Positions 41,822 through 52,057 are shown, numbered from the stretch's first letter. The stretch: DNA of 64,000 bases from Sphingomonas sp. KRR8 (GCF_023559245.1 NZ_CP097462.1:2810801-2874800), one strand, 5' to 3'. The notes: generated by a model not told the origin, from the sequence alone. Translations and numbers: made by a program.

Positions 41822-43213
41822 CTAGATCCCATCGCCGCCCAGCGCGCGATAGACCTCGACCCCGTTCTGCGCCTGCGCCAGCCGCGCGTTCACCAGGTTG
41901 CGCTGCGCCGCGTAGGCCGACCGCTGCGCGTCCAGCGTGGTCAGGAACGGGTCGATGCCTTCGCGGTAGCGGGCGGTTACCAGGGTCAGTGTCTCGTTCG
42001 CTGCAGCCACATTGCGCTGGTTGGCGCCGACCCGGTCCACCAGGGTAGAGCGGTCGGCCAGCGCGTCCGCCACCTCGCGAAAGCCTGTCTGGATCGCGCG
42101 TTCGTAGGTCGCGACCGCCGCCTGCTGCCGGGCCTGCTGCAGCCGCACATTCGCCCGCGCCGCGCCCCCGTTGAAGATGGAGTAGTTCACCGCCGAGCTG
42201 GCGGAGAAGGTCAGCGCTCCGGCGCTGAACAGACTGGTCAGCGCACTGCTCGCCAGCCCCAGCAGTCCCGTCAGGCTGATCCGCGGGAACAGTGCCGCCC
42301 GCGCCGCGCCGATCTCGGCATTGGCGGCGCGCAGCTCATATTCGGCCTGAATGATATCCGGCCGGCGCAGCAGGATCCGGCTGTCGAGCCCGGCCGGAAG
42401 CTCGGCGATGGTCGGCGCAGCCCGCTCGATCGAGGCCGGCAGCAAACTCGGGTCAACCGGTGCACCCACTAGCAGTTGCAACAGGTTGAGGTCCTGCGCC
42501 CGCCGCGCCCGCTGCACGGCCAGGTCGTTGCGGGCGGTCTCCAATATCTGCTCGGCCTGCAACAGGTCGGTCTTGGGCGCCACCCCGCCGCGCCGACGGG
42601 CATCGGTCAGCTGGCGGCTGCGCTCGGCAACTCGCACGGTGTCCTCGGCGATGGCGAGCAGGCTCGAATCCGCCGCATAGTTGAGCCAAGTGTTGGCGAT
42701 ATCGCCGATCAGGCTGACTCGCGTCGCCCGCGCAGCCGCACCCGTTGCCAGCAGCCGTTGCTGATCGGCGCGGGTGAGCGACGCCAGTCGGCCGAACAGA
42801 TCCAGCTCGAAGGTCGGCACCACGCCCAGATTGCCGCCGACCCGCACCCCATGGATGTCGCCATCGGCGTTGCGTCGGGGAGTGGCCTGGATCCCGCCCT
42901 GCGCATCGAGGGAGGGCAGCTGGTTCGCGCGGGTGATCCGCACCTGCGCACGCGCCGCCGCGATGTTGGCGGCGGCGATCGCCAGATCGCGGTTGTTGAC
43001 CAGCGCCTGCGCGATCAGCGTCTGCAGCCGGGCGTCGCGGAACACCGTGTGATGGTCGAAGGCAGGCAGGGCAGGGGCTTCCTGCACATAAGGATCGCCA
43101 GTCGGCCAGCTGCCCGGCACCGGAGCGGCGGGCCGCACATAAGCAGGGTCGAGCGATGTGCACCCACTCAGCAGCACCGCACCAGCGGTCATCAACGTCG
43201 CAAATCGGTTCAT
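41822..43213 (-). CDS. RND efflux outer-membrane factor (NodT/OprM family)
   Basis: A 463-residue lipoprotein (LLSGC lipobox) with the duplicated TolC-like fold: LPSLDAQGGIQATPRRN, LDLFGRLASL, RRPDIIQAEYELRAANAEIGAARAALFPRISLTG, and FNGGAARANVRLQQARQQ. The C-terminal LVTARYREGIDPFLTTLDAQRS is the second repeat. It is the trimeric outer-membrane channel of the efflux pump encoded by the two upstream genes; the start overlaps the stop of the permease gene (ATGA). Confidence 0.94.
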   Translation of the reverse strand: MNRFATLMTAGAVLLSGCTSLDPAYVRPAAPVPGSWPTGDPYVQEAPALPAFDHHTVFRDARLQTLIAQALVNNRDLAIAAANIAAARAQVRITRANQLPSLDAQGGIQATPRRNADGDIHGVRVGGNLGVVPTFELDLFGRLASLTRADQQRLLATGAAARATRVSLIGDIANTWLNYAADSSLLAIAEDTVRVAERSRQLTDARRRGGVAPKTDLLQAEQILETARNDLAVQRARRAQDLNLLQLLVGAPVDPSLLPASIERAAPTIAELPAGLDSRILLRRPDIIQAEYELRAANAEIGAARAALFPRISLTGLLGLASSALTSLFSAGALTFSASSAVNYSIFNGGAARANVRLQQARQQAAVATYERAIQTGFREVADALADRSTLVDRVGANQRNVAAANETLTLVTARYREGIDPFLTTLDAQRSAYAAQRNLVNARLAQAQNGVEVYRALGGDGI

Positions 43214-46200
43214 GCCGTGGCCTCTTGCGGGCTGTCGGGCTGCCGCAGCTGCCGCCAGCGCTCGCGCAGCTTGCCCAGCCCTTCCTTTACGCCGGCGCGG
43301 ACCAGCACAAAGAAGAAGGGGATGTAGAACAATGCCAGCAGGGTCGCGGTCAGCATTCCGCCGATCACCGCCGTGCCGATCGCGATCCGGCTGTTGGCAC
43401 CGGCGCCGGTGGAGATTGCCAGCGGAAGCACGCCGAAGATAAATGCAAAGCTGGTCATCAGGATTGGACGCAGTCGGATCCGGGCCGCCTCCAGCGCTGC
43501 CGTCATCACGTCCTTGCCCGCGCGCTCCGCCTGCTCGGCGAACTCGATCATCAGGATGGCGTTCTTGGCCGCCAATCCCATGGTCGTCAGCAGCCCGATC
43601 TGCAGGTAGACGTCGTTTTCCAGCCCGCGCAGGGTTACTGCGATGATCGCGCCGACCAGCCCCAGCGGAATGACCAGCAGCACCGCGACCGGTATCGACC
43701 AGCTCTCGTACAGCGCCGCCAGGCACAGAAAGACGACCAGCAGCGACAGTCCGTACAGCAGCGGCGCCTGTCCCGACGACAGCCGCTCCTGATAGGAAGC
43801 GCCGGCCCAGGCCACGCTGGTGCCCGGTATCTGAGCCGCCAGCTGCGCCATCCGGTCCATCGCCTCGCCCGAGCTGACGCCGGGCGCGGCCTGGCCCTGG
43901 AACTCGGCGGCGGGCACTCCCTGGAAGCGCGACAGGCTCGAAGGGCCGGTGTCCCACGAGGTTGCAGCGAAAGCGGAGAAGGGCGACATCTGCCCGCCTG
44001 ACCCTCGGACATACCATTGGCTGAGGTCCGACGGGTCCTTGCGATAGGGTGCGTCGCCCTGGACGTAGACCCGCTTGACCCGGCCCTTGTCGATGAAGTC
44101 ATTAACGTACCGCCCGCCCCAGGCCGTCGCCAGCGTGCTGTTGACGTCCCCCTGGTTGAGCCCGAGTGCGGTCAGCTTCTGCTGGTCGACGTTGATGTCC
44201 AGCTGGGCAACTTCGGGCAGGTCGGACAGGCGCACGCCCGTCAGTTTCGGGTCGGCGTTGGCGGCGGCGAGGAGCTGGTCGCGCGCGTCCGCAAAGGCGT
44301 CGCGGCTCATCCCGCTCGAATTCTGCAGCTCCATGGTGAAGCCGCTCGACTGGCCAAGTCCGCGGATGGCGCCGGGCACCAGCGCGAACACCTGGGCATC
44401 GCGAAATCCGCGGAAAGCGCCCGACGCGCGCGCGACGATCGCGTCCGCGCCATTCTCCTTGCCCTTGCGCTCATCCCAGGGCGCCAGGTTGATATAGCCC
44501 TGGCCGGTATTCTGGCCGGTCGCGCCACCGCCGCCACCGCCGCCCGCGACCGTAAAGACGGTCGCGAGGTTCTTGCCCTCATATTTGTTGAGATAATCCT
44601 CAATGCCCTTCTGCACTTCCAGCGTCCGCTGCTGGGTCGCGCCGGCGGGCAGGCGGAACTGGATGCTCGCCGCACCCTGGTCCTCGGTCGGGAGGAAGCT
44701 CGACGGAAGCCGGAAGAACAGCACCACCAGCACCACGCAAACGATCCCATAGACTCCCAACGCGAGCCACCGCCGCGCGATCACCGCCTTCACCGCCCCT
44801 TCGTAGCGGTCGACCCCCCGGCTGAAGGTGCGGTTGAACCAGTCCTGGAAGCGGTGGGTCAGCGCCATGAACCGGTTGGCGTCGTGCCGCTCGGCGGCTT
44901 CCTCTTCCGGCTTCTTGCGTGCCTTGAGAAGGGTGGAGGTGATGGCCGGCGACAGGATCAGCGCCACCAGCACCGACAGCACCATGCAGCTGATGATGGT
45001 CAGGGAGAATTGCTTGTAGATGACCCCCGTAGAACCGCCGAAGAAAGCCATCGGCAGGAACACCGCCGACAGCACCACCGCGATCGCTACCAGCGCTACC
45101 TGGATCTCCTTCATCGATTCGATGGTCGCATCCTTGGGGCTCATCCCCGGATTCTCTTCCATCAGGCGTTCGACATTCTCGACCACCACGATGGCGTCAT
45201 CGACCAGCAGTCCGATCGCCAGCACCAGTCCGAACAGGGTCAGCGTGTTGATGCTGAAACCAGCCAGGTAGAAAATCGCAAAGGTGCCCAGCAGCACCAC
45301 CGGCACCGCGATCGCGGGAACCAGCGTCGCCCGCCAGCTCTGCAGGAACACGAACATGACGATCACGACCAGCACGACCGCCTCGAGCAGCGTCTTCACC
45401 ACCTCGTCGACCGACAGCTTGATGAAGGCCGTCGTGTCGTTGGCGTAGGTATGCTTCAGATTGCTGGGGAAACCGGTCGCCAGCTGGGTCATCCGCGCCT
45501 TTACCAGGTCGGCGGTCTTGAGCGCGTCGGCGCCCGGCGCCAGGCTCACCGCCATGCCCGCGCCGGGATGGCCGTTGACGTGGATCACCGCATTGTAGTT
45601 CTCGGCACCAAGCTCCACCCGCGCGACATCGGCGATCCGCACGGTCGCACCCGACGGCTGGGTCTTGAGGATGATGTTCTCGAACTGCTCCGGGGTCTGC
45701 AGACGGGACTGGGCGGTGACCGTGGCGTTGAGCAGCTGCGACCCGGCGGTGGGAAGGCTGCCCACCTCCCCGGCCGCCACCTCGGTGTTCTGGTTCTGGA
45801 TGGCGGCGATCACGTCCTGCGGCATCAGCGACACCGCCGCCAGGCGCGCCGGATTGAGCCAGATGCGCATGGCGCGGGGGCTTCCGAACACGTTGACGTC
45901 GCCCACACCCGGAATGCGCGAAAGCGGGTCCTGAATGTTGGACGTCAAATAGTCGGACACGTCGATGTTGGTCAGCCGGTTGGTCGGATCGTAGACCGCG
46001 ACAATCAACAAAAAGTCGGCGTTCGATTTGGTGACCCGGATGCCCTGCTGCTGGACCTGCTGGGGCAGTCGGCTGACCGCCTGCTGGACCTGGTTCTGGA
46101 CCTGCACCTGCGCAGTGTCGGGATTGGTCCCCTTGGCAAAAGTGGCCGAGATGCTGACCGACCCGCGCGAGCTTGAGGTGGAAGAGAAATACAGCAGCCC

Positions 46201-46419
46201 ATCGAGGCCGGTCAGCTGCTGCTCGATAATCTGGGTGACGCTGTTCTCGACCGTCTGGGCGTTGGCGCCAGGGTAGGTCGCGCGGATGTTGACCTGGGGC
46301 GGGGCGACGTCCGGATATTGCGCGACCGGCAGAAGGGTAATGCAGCCGATGCCGGCCAGCATGACGATGATCGCCAGCACCCAGGCGAAGATCGGCCGGT
46401 TGATGAACAGCCTGGACAT
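43210..46419 (-). CDS. RND efflux permease, HAE1 family (AcrB/MexB-like)
   Basis: A 1069-residue inner-membrane proton antiporter with 12 transmembrane segments and two large periplasmic loops. The proton relay aspartates sit in LAIGLLVDDAIVVVENVER. Other marks: the N-terminal FINRPIFAWVLAI, a pseudo-repeat second half starting near residue 540, and a Gly-rich loop (GGGGGGGAT) in the porter domain. It forms a tripartite pump with the neighbouring adaptor and outer-membrane factor. Substrates cannot be predicted. Confidence 0.95.
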   Translation of the reverse strand: MSRLFINRPIFAWVLAIIVMLAGIGCITLLPVAQYPDVAPPQVNIRATYPGANAQTVENSVTQIIEQQLTGLDGLLYFSSTSSSRGSVSISATFAKGTNPDTAQVQVQNQVQQAVSRLPQQVQQQGIRVTKSNADFLLIVAVYDPTNRLTNIDVSDYLTSNIQDPLSRIPGVGDVNVFGSPRAMRIWLNPARLAAVSLMPQDVIAAIQNQNTEVAAGEVGSLPTAGSQLLNATVTAQSRLQTPEQFENIILKTQPSGATVRIADVARVELGAENYNAVIHVNGHPGAGMAVSLAPGADALKTADLVKARMTQLATGFPSNLKHTYANDTTAFIKLSVDEVVKTLLEAVVLVVIVMFVFLQSWRATLVPAIAVPVVLLGTFAIFYLAGFSINTLTLFGLVLAIGLLVDDAIVVVENVERLMEENPGMSPKDATIESMKEIQVALVAIAVVLSAVFLPMAFFGGSTGVIYKQFSLTIISCMVLSVLVALILSPAITSTLLKARKKPEEEAAERHDANRFMALTHRFQDWFNRTFSRGVDRYEGAVKAVIARRWLALGVYGIVCVVLVVLFFRLPSSFLPTEDQGAASIQFRLPAGATQQRTLEVQKGIEDYLNKYEGKNLATVFTVAGGGGGGGATGQNTGQGYINLAPWDERKGKENGADAIVARASGAFRGFRDAQVFALVPGAIRGLGQSSGFTMELQNSSGMSRDAFADARDQLLAAANADPKLTGVRLSDLPEVAQLDINVDQQKLTALGLNQGDVNSTLATAWGGRYVNDFIDKGRVKRVYVQGDAPYRKDPSDLSQWYVRGSGGQMSPFSAFAATSWDTGPSSLSRFQGVPAAEFQGQAAPGVSSGEAMDRMAQLAAQIPGTSVAWAGASYQERLSSGQAPLLYGLSLLVVFLCLAALYESWSIPVAVLLVIPLGLVGAIIAVTLRGLENDVYLQIGLLTTMGLAAKNAILMIEFAEQAERAGKDVMTAALEAARIRLRPILMTSFAFIFGVLPLAISTGAGANSRIAIGTAVIGGMLTATLLALFYIPFFFVLVRAGVKEGLGKLRERWRQLRQPDSPQEATA

Positions 46420-46422
46420 GCC

Positions 46423-47715
46423 CTAGCGGCCGCCCCCCGCGCCGCCACGCCCGCCGGCAGCGCCGCCGCCACCCTGACCAGGCGGGCGCGGTGCAATCTT
46501 CTGGGGCGTGCTTGCCGCCACCGGTTTCAGCGGCGCGCCTTCGCGCAGGTTGGCGAGCCCTTGCGTGATGATCCGGTCGCCGGGGTTCAGTCCGCCGGTC
46601 ACCACCCAGCTGCTCGCGTAGGTCCGCTCGGCCTTGACGCTCCGCCGCACGGCCTTGTTGCCGGGTCCGACGATAAAGACGAACGCCTCGCCGCCAAGCT
46701 CGCGCTGAAGCGCCTGCTGCGGCACCAGGATGGCGTTCGGGGTCACCGCCTGAATGAAGCTGGCCTGGACGAACATGCCCGGCAACAGCGTGCCCTGCGG
46801 ATTGGGGAAACGCGCCCGTAAGGTCACCGTGCCGGTCGCTTCGTTGACCATCATTTCGCTGAACTGGACGGTGCCGGTGTAGCCATAGTCGCTGCCGTCC
46901 TCGAGCTTCAGGCGCACTTGCGTGCTGCCGGGGGTCGCGCCGCCGGTCGCAAGCGCGCGCTTCAAGGTGGTCAGCGCCGCGCTCGATTGCTGGATATCGA
47001 CATAGATGGGGTCGACCTTCTGGATCACCGCCAGCGGATCGGCCTGGCTGTTGCTGACCAGCGCACCTTGCGTGAACAGACTGCGTCCGATCCTGCCGCT
47101 GATCGGCGCCCGGATGGTGGTGAAGTTGAGGTTGATCCGCGCCGTCTGGAGCGCGGCCTGGTTCTGCCGGACCTGCGCCGCCGCTTGCCGCGCCTGCGCC
47201 GCCGCGTCGGTATAATCCTGCTGGCTGACTGCCTCGATCTGCGCCAGCGGTTTGTACCGCGCCGCGCGCGCCCGGGCCGCGTCGGCCGCCGCCTCGGCGT
47301 TGGCGACATTGGCCTGCTGCTGATTGGCCGCAGCCCGGTAAAGCCGCGCGTCGATCTGGTAGAGCGGCTGTCCCTGCCGGACGAAACTGCCTTCGGTGAA
47401 CAACCGGCGCTGCACCAGCCCGGTCACCTGCGGCCGCACTTCCGACGTCTCGAACGCGACCGTGCGCCCGCCAAGCTCGTTCACGACCGGCACATTCTCG
47501 GCCTGGACGACCACAAAACCAACTTCCTTCGGCCCGCCGCCCGGCCCGCCAGGACCGCCGCGCCCACCCGCGCCACCGGCCTGCCGGGACGCATTGCCGC
47601 AGCCAGCCAGCGCCGCGCTAAACATCAGCAAGCACGCCAGCGCTGCCGTTGGGGTCGGGTGGCCCGCCACCTTGACCGAAAGCCGCAGCGGCCGTGCCGT
47701 CATTCGTTCATTCAT
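46423..47715 (-). CDS. RND efflux periplasmic adaptor (membrane fusion protein)
   Basis: A 430-residue lipoprotein (lipobox ALAGC) of the AcrA/MexA family. After the lipobox come a Gly-rich linker, the barrel-sandwich region (VRPQVTGLVQRRLFTEGSFVRQGQ in two parts), an alpha-helical hairpin with a long Ala/Gln-rich coil (about 115-190), TTIRAPISGRIGRS, and the beta-barrel (GTVTLRARFPNPQGTLLPGM). The C terminus is again Gly-rich. First gene of the operon, 3 bases from the permease gene. No tetR-type regulator is next to it. Confidence 0.93.
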   Translation of the reverse strand: MNERMTARPLRLSVKVAGHPTPTAALACLLMFSAALAGCGNASRQAGGAGGRGGPGGPGGGPKEVGFVVVQAENVPVVNELGGRTVAFETSEVRPQVTGLVQRRLFTEGSFVRQGQPLYQIDARLYRAAANQQQANVANAEAAADAARARAARYKPLAQIEAVSQQDYTDAAAQARQAAAQVRQNQAALQTARINLNFTTIRAPISGRIGRSLFTQGALVSNSQADPLAVIQKVDPIYVDIQQSSAALTTLKRALATGGATPGSTQVRLKLEDGSDYGYTGTVQFSEMMVNEATGTVTLRARFPNPQGTLLPGMFVQASFIQAVTPNAILVPQQALQRELGGEAFVFIVGPGNKAVRRSVKAERTYASSWVVTGGLNPGDRIITQGLANLREGAPLKPVAASTPQKIAPRPPGQGGGGAAGGRGGAGGGR

Positions 47716-47896
47716 GGAGAAGATCGTACCGGAAGGGGAGGGGGCACTTGGGCGTCAGCCCCTCGTCCGCCAACCTGCGGATCGGCGGACGGGCGGCGAC
47801 GCTCGACGAAGGGCTACGCAGTCGAGCGCCCCGCTTCAAGTTCGCTTGCGCGACAAAGTTCCACAGGTGGACCTTGGTCCAGCCATGAACCTTTTG

Positions 47897-49417
47897 TCAC
47901 ACGGCGGGCGCATTCTCCCGCACCCTCAGCGTCGCCAAGGCAGCCAGCACCAGCGTCCCGGCCGCGAACGCCATGGTCCAAATCGGCTGCCCGGGGAAGA
48001 ACGCCTTCATGATCGAACCCATTACCGTCGCCACCAGCAGCTGCGGCACCACCACGAACACGTTGAACAGCCCCATGTAGATGCCAAGCTTCCGCTGCGG
48101 CAGGCTGGAGGCGAGGATCGCATAGGGCATGGCGAGCAATGACGCCCATGCTATGCCGATCCCTATCTGGGCGAAAATAAGCTGGTTCGGCGTTCTCAGG
48201 ATGAAAAGGCTGGCAAACCCCGCTGCGCCGCAAAGCAGCCCGAAGACGTGAGTCCGCACCTTTCCAATTTTGCGCGACAGAAATGGTAAAAGGGTCAGAG
48301 CCGCGACAGCAGCGATGCCATTATAAACCGCCGAAAGAACGCCGACCCAGTTTCCCGCATCCTGGAAGGCCTTGCTGTTGCTGTCCGTCGTGTCGAAGAA
48401 ATATTGGGCGACCACCGGTGTCGTGAATGTCCACATGATAAACAGCGCCGACCAGGTGAAGAACTGCACCAGTGCCAGCTTCTTCATGACCGGAGGCATG
48501 CCGGAAAAGTCACCAACGATGCTGGCGAGCATCCCTGCACTGCGGCCCTGTCGGACCAGGCCGATCGCCAAAGCGCTGAGCATGCCATAACCGGCCAGAA
48601 GAGCGCCCAGGAGGTAGACTTCTTTTTGTAGCGCAAATTCACGGGTGCCGAAGATCACCACTGCTCCTGCCGCAATCCAGCCCAAACACCAGCCGAAGCT
48701 GCGGCTCGCAAGGAGGCGCACCGTGTCCTCGCCGCCCTCGTGTCCAACCGGCTCGCCGAACTCTCGCAGTTCGTCGGGCGAATATTCCCGCGTGCTCAAC
48801 ACGGTCCAGATCACCGCCACCAGTAGTGCTGCACCGCCTGTCCAAAAGCTCCACTGCACCGTCGGCGGCACTCCGCCTCCGGGCGCCTCGTTCGCGACGC
48901 CCAGGTGCTCGAGCAGGTAGGGAAAGATTGACCCCGCCACTGCCCCGGCCCCGATGAAGGCGGTCTGCACGGCATAGCCGGCAGTATGCTGATCCTTTCT
49001 GAGTACGTCGCCAACGAACGCCCGGAAGGGCTCCATCGAGATGTTGAGGCTCGCATCCAACGTCCACAACAGCAGGCCAGCCATCAGCAGAATATGGCTG
49101 AAGGGCATCAGGACAAGGCTCAGTGCGGCGAGCAAGGCACCTCCCACGAAATAGGGTCGACGCCGCCCGAACCTGCCCAGCCAAGTGCGGTCGGAAAGGA
49201 AACCAATGATCGGCTGAACCAGCAGGCCGGTCAGCGGCGCCGCGACCCACAAGGCCGGCAATTCCTCGACCTTCGCGCCCAGCGACTGGAAAACCCGGCT
49301 CATATTCGCGTTCTGCAGCGCGAAGCCGATCTGGATGCCGAAAAAGCCGAACGACAAGTTCCACAGCCCCGCCCAGTTCAGCCGCGGCTTCTCCGTCATA
49401 CCCGTCATCTGATCCAC
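47897..49417 (-). CDS. MFS sugar transporter, SLC45/MalY-like
   Basis: A 506-residue membrane protein with about 12 transmembrane segments. The N-terminal LWNLSFGFFGIQIGFALQN, then IGFLSDRTWLGRFGRRRPYF, are hallmarks of the SLC45/sucrose-transporter-like branch; in Caulobacter and Xanthomonas related genes lie in maltose loci (family knowledge). It probably imports maltose or a similar disaccharide over the inner membrane. The GTG at 49417 follows GGGAGGA by 8 bases and is preferred over ATG 49408. Divergent from the GluP-like transporter; the 157 bases between hold their promoters. Confidence 0.88.
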   Translation of the reverse strand: MDQMTGMTEKPRLNWAGLWNLSFGFFGIQIGFALQNANMSRVFQSLGAKVEELPALWVAAPLTGLLVQPIIGFLSDRTWLGRFGRRRPYFVGGALLAALSLVLMPFSHILLMAGLLLWTLDASLNISMEPFRAFVGDVLRKDQHTAGYAVQTAFIGAGAVAGSIFPYLLEHLGVANEAPGGGVPPTVQWSFWTGGAALLVAVIWTVLSTREYSPDELREFGEPVGHEGGEDTVRLLASRSFGWCLGWIAAGAVVIFGTREFALQKEVYLLGALLAGYGMLSALAIGLVRQGRSAGMLASIVGDFSGMPPVMKKLALVQFFTWSALFIMWTFTTPVVAQYFFDTTDSNSKAFQDAGNWVGVLSAVYNGIAAVAALTLLPFLSRKIGKVRTHVFGLLCGAAGFASLFILRTPNQLIFAQIGIGIAWASLLAMPYAILASSLPQRKLGIYMGLFNVFVVVPQLLVATVMGSIMKAFFPGQPIWTMAFAAGTLVLAALATLRVRENAPAV

Positions 49418-49574
49418 CGACGCTTTCCTCCCGCCATTCTTCTGTCATACGCTGGCCAAGAAGCGCGCCACTGCCAAGGGCGCAGGTGAGTTGTGCATTG
49501 CAGCAGCATAGGTATTCACAGGTGACAGGAAGCGGGCGAAACGCCTAGCGTCCGGCAGGAGAGGGGAATTCAAT

Positions 49575-50870
49575 ATGGCCGTGGCTCACGTATCGCCGAT
49601 TGGGGCGGGGGAAGATTCAGCGTCCGCGAGCGGCCACACCGACGCGCCGGAACTGCGCTATTTCGTCTTTGCGCTTTTCTTCATCTTCGGCGGCATCACC
49701 AGCCTCAACGATGTCATCATCCCCAAGCTGAAGGAGCTGTTCACGCTGAGCTTCTTCGAAGCCAGCCTGGTCCAGTTCTGCTTCTTCATTGCTTACGCGG
49801 TCGTCGGCATTCCCGGCGCTCGCCTGGTCAAGCGGATCGGCTACATGCGCGGTGCACTCGCCGGGCTCGTGACCATGCTGGTCGGCTGCCTTCTGTTCAT
49901 TCCGGCCAGCCGCTCAGCGCTGTTCCCCCTTTTCCTGTTCGCTTACTTCATCCTCGCCGCAGGCGTGGTGCTGGTGCAGATCGTCGCCAACCCGCTGATC
50001 AGCCTGCTTGGACCGGCGCGAACGACCAGCAGCCGGCTTACCTTTGCCCAGGCGTTCAACTCGCTTGGCACCACCATTTTCCCTTATTTCGGCTCGATCC
50101 TGATCCTGGGCGGCCTGGCGAGCCTCAGCGCCAAGGAACTGTCGGGCCCGGCGCTCGACGCCTATCGGACCAACGAAACGCAGGCGATCGTCAGCGGCTA
50201 TCTCGGCCTCGCCGTCGCGCTCGCGGTGGTGGCCGGCGCCGTCTGGCTGTTCCGCAATCACCTAAAGGGTGAACGGCACGAGCCGAGCAGCCTTGCTGAC
50301 GGCCTGGCTCTTCTGAAGGGCACCCGCTTCGGTTGGGGTGCGGCCTGCATCTTCCTCTACGTTGGTGCCGAAGTCGCCATCGGCAGCTTCATCGTCAGCT
50401 ATCTCAAGCAGCCTAGCGTCCTCAGCCTGACGGACCTCTCGGCCGGCAAGCTCATCCCGCTTTATTGGGGCGGCGCGCTTATAGGCCGCTTCATCGGCTC
50501 CGCCGTGCTGCGCGTGGTCAGCCCGGGCAAGGTGCTAACCTTCAATACCATCGGCGCCATTACCCTCATTCTGATCAGCGCCAACACGAGCGGCAATGTC
50601 GCGGCCTACACCCTGCTTGCTATTGGCCTCATGAACTCGATCATGTTCCCGACAATCTTTAGCCTTGCCTGCGAAGAGCTCGGGCCCAAGGCAGCGGACG
50701 GGTCGGGCATCATCAACGTCGCCATTGCCGGCGGGGCGATCATTCCCGCCATCTACGGCGCCATGGCCGATAGGATCGGTCTCGCCGCCGCGCTGACCTT
50801 GCCGGCCCTCTGCTACCTCGTCATCGCTGGCTTCGGCATGTGGTGCGCCCGGCACCGCGCAGCCTTCTAA
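49575..50870 (+). CDS. gluP: Sugar MFS transporter, GluP/FucP family
   Basis: A 431-residue protein with about 12 transmembrane segments. LRYFVFALFFIFGGITSLND at the N terminus, QIVANPLISLLGP, and LTFAQAFNSLGTTIFPYFGS are characteristic of FucP/GluP glucose-galactose proton symporters. The C-terminal half has LIPLYWGGALIGRFIGS and MFPTIFSLACEELGP. It likely takes up glucose released by the starch enzymes of this locus. ATG 49575 follows a GGAGAGG. Its stop overlaps the stop of the convergent LacI gene. Confidence 0.9.
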   Translation: MAVAHVSPIGAGEDSASASGHTDAPELRYFVFALFFIFGGITSLNDVIIPKLKELFTLSFFEASLVQFCFFIAYAVVGIPGARLVKRIGYMRGALAGLVTMLVGCLLFIPASRSALFPLFLFAYFILAAGVVLVQIVANPLISLLGPARTTSSRLTFAQAFNSLGTTIFPYFGSILILGGLASLSAKELSGPALDAYRTNETQAIVSGYLGLAVALAVVAGAVWLFRNHLKGERHEPSSLADGLALLKGTRFGWGAACIFLYVGAEVAIGSFIVSYLKQPSVLSLTDLSAGKLIPLYWGGALIGRFIGSAVLRVVSPGKVLTFNTIGAITLILISANTSGNVAAYTLLAIGLMNSIMFPTIFSLACEELGPKAADGSGIINVAIAGGAIIPAIYGAMADRIGLAAALTLPALCYLVIAGFGMWCARHRAAF

Positions 50871-51892
50871 GGCAGGCTGCTGCCCCGTACCTTGAGGGTG
50901 CCGGGCAGCAGCTGGCTGGTAATTCCGCGCTCATCGATGCTGGCGATCAGTCCTTCGACCAGCGCCTTGCCGGCCGCGCGTGCGTCCTGGGCGACGGTGG
51001 TCAGCGGCGGGTTGGCATAGCCCGCCGCCGCCAGATCGTCGAAGCCCACCACCGACACATCGCGCGGAACCACCACTCCCTGTTCCTGAAGCGCGTGCAT
51101 CGCCCCGATCGCCGCCAGATCGGATGAGGCAAACAGCCCGTCGGGCAGGGCGCCACGCCGCTGCAGCTCGGCCATCGCCGACCGGCCTTCCGCCTCGCTC
51201 GGCCCGGCCGGAACGCATAGCTGTTCGTCCACCGGCAATCCGGCGTCCTGGTGCGCCCGGACGTAACCGCGGTGCCGCTCCAGGAACTCCGGATAGGCCT
51301 CGGTCGCCGTGCCGATGAATGCGATCCGGCGCCGGCCAGCCTTGATCAGGTGCCGCGTCGCGTCAAATCCACCCTGCTCATTGTCACAGCCAACCACCGC
51401 GCCGAACTCCGCCGCACGCGGATTGCCCCAGCAGATGAAGTGCGTCCCGTGCCGCACCAGCTGCTCCAGCCGCGGGCGGTGCAGCGTATAGTCGCCATAG
51501 CCCAGCAGGATCAGCCCGTCGGCCTTGCGGCTGTCCTCATAATCGACGTGCCAGTCGTCGGACAGCTGCTGGAAGCTGATCAGCAGGTCATAGCCGTGCG
51601 CGGCGCAGGCCCGCACCATCGATCCCAGCATCGACAGGTAGAAGGGATTGATCAGCGTCTCGTCGGGCGTGGGGTCCTCGAAGAACAGCGCCGCCAGAGT
51701 CCGCGCCTGCTGCCGCCGCAGGCCGGAGGCATTCTTGTCGACCTTGTAGTTGAGCTTTTCGGCGGCGGCGAAGACTCGGGCGCGGGTCTCGGCGCTGACA
51801 GCCGGATTTCCGGACAAGGCGCGCGACACGGTTGGCTGGGAAACACCCGCCAAAGCCGCGATATCGAATGAAGTTGGCCGCCGCTGTGACAT
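50867..51892 (-). CDS. LacI family transcriptional regulator of the starch locus
   Basis: A 341-residue repressor with HTH SFDIAALAGVSQPTVSRALS at about residues 8-27, the hinge (KNASGLRRQQARTLA) and a periplasmic-binding-like domain with GYGDYTLHRPRLEQLV, FASSDLAAIGAM and VGFDDLAAAGYANPPLTTV. It is divergent from the TonB receptor gene, with 165 bases between, and convergent with gluP. In sphingomonads and Caulobacter such genes control maltose receptor genes; here it is probably the local maltodextrin-responsive repressor (inference). Confidence 0.93.
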   Translation of the reverse strand: MSQRRPTSFDIAALAGVSQPTVSRALSGNPAVSAETRARVFAAAEKLNYKVDKNASGLRRQQARTLAALFFEDPTPDETLINPFYLSMLGSMVRACAAHGYDLLISFQQLSDDWHVDYEDSRKADGLILLGYGDYTLHRPRLEQLVRHGTHFICWGNPRAAEFGAVVGCDNEQGGFDATRHLIKAGRRRIAFIGTATEAYPEFLERHRGYVRAHQDAGLPVDEQLCVPAGPSEAEGRSAMAELQRRGALPDGLFASSDLAAIGAMHALQEQGVVVPRDVSVVGFDDLAAAGYANPPLTTVAQDARAAGKALVEGLIASIDERGITSQLLPGTLKVRGSSLP

Positions 51893-51912
51893 CCAAGCCG
51901 CACTGTAGCCGC

Positions 51913-51928
51913 TTGAATACGTATGTAT
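51913..51928. promoter_or_regulatory. Candidate LacI-family operator upstream of the TonB receptor
   Basis: TTGAATACGTATGTAT contains the perfect palindrome ATACGTAT centred on CG, the pattern expected for a LacI-family site. It lies between the divergent LacI and TonB receptor genes, 21 bases from the first and 130 from the second, so it could control both. TTGAAT could also be part of a -35 element. Confidence 0.5.
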
Positions 51929-52057
51929 AGCGCGGCCGCTCCGTTTCGCTCCTGAATATGGCTGGTAAGTTACGGTTGGAGGCTGACCATCGGTCTGCCC
52001 TGGAGGAACTTACCGGCCGCAATCCTGCATGAGCGCGCCGTCTGGAGGGGAAGAAAC

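Noticed and set aside
44017..46176. 719-codon ORF on the plus strand
   Set aside because: Antisense shadow of the RND permease; composition is His/Arg/Gln rich with no domain.
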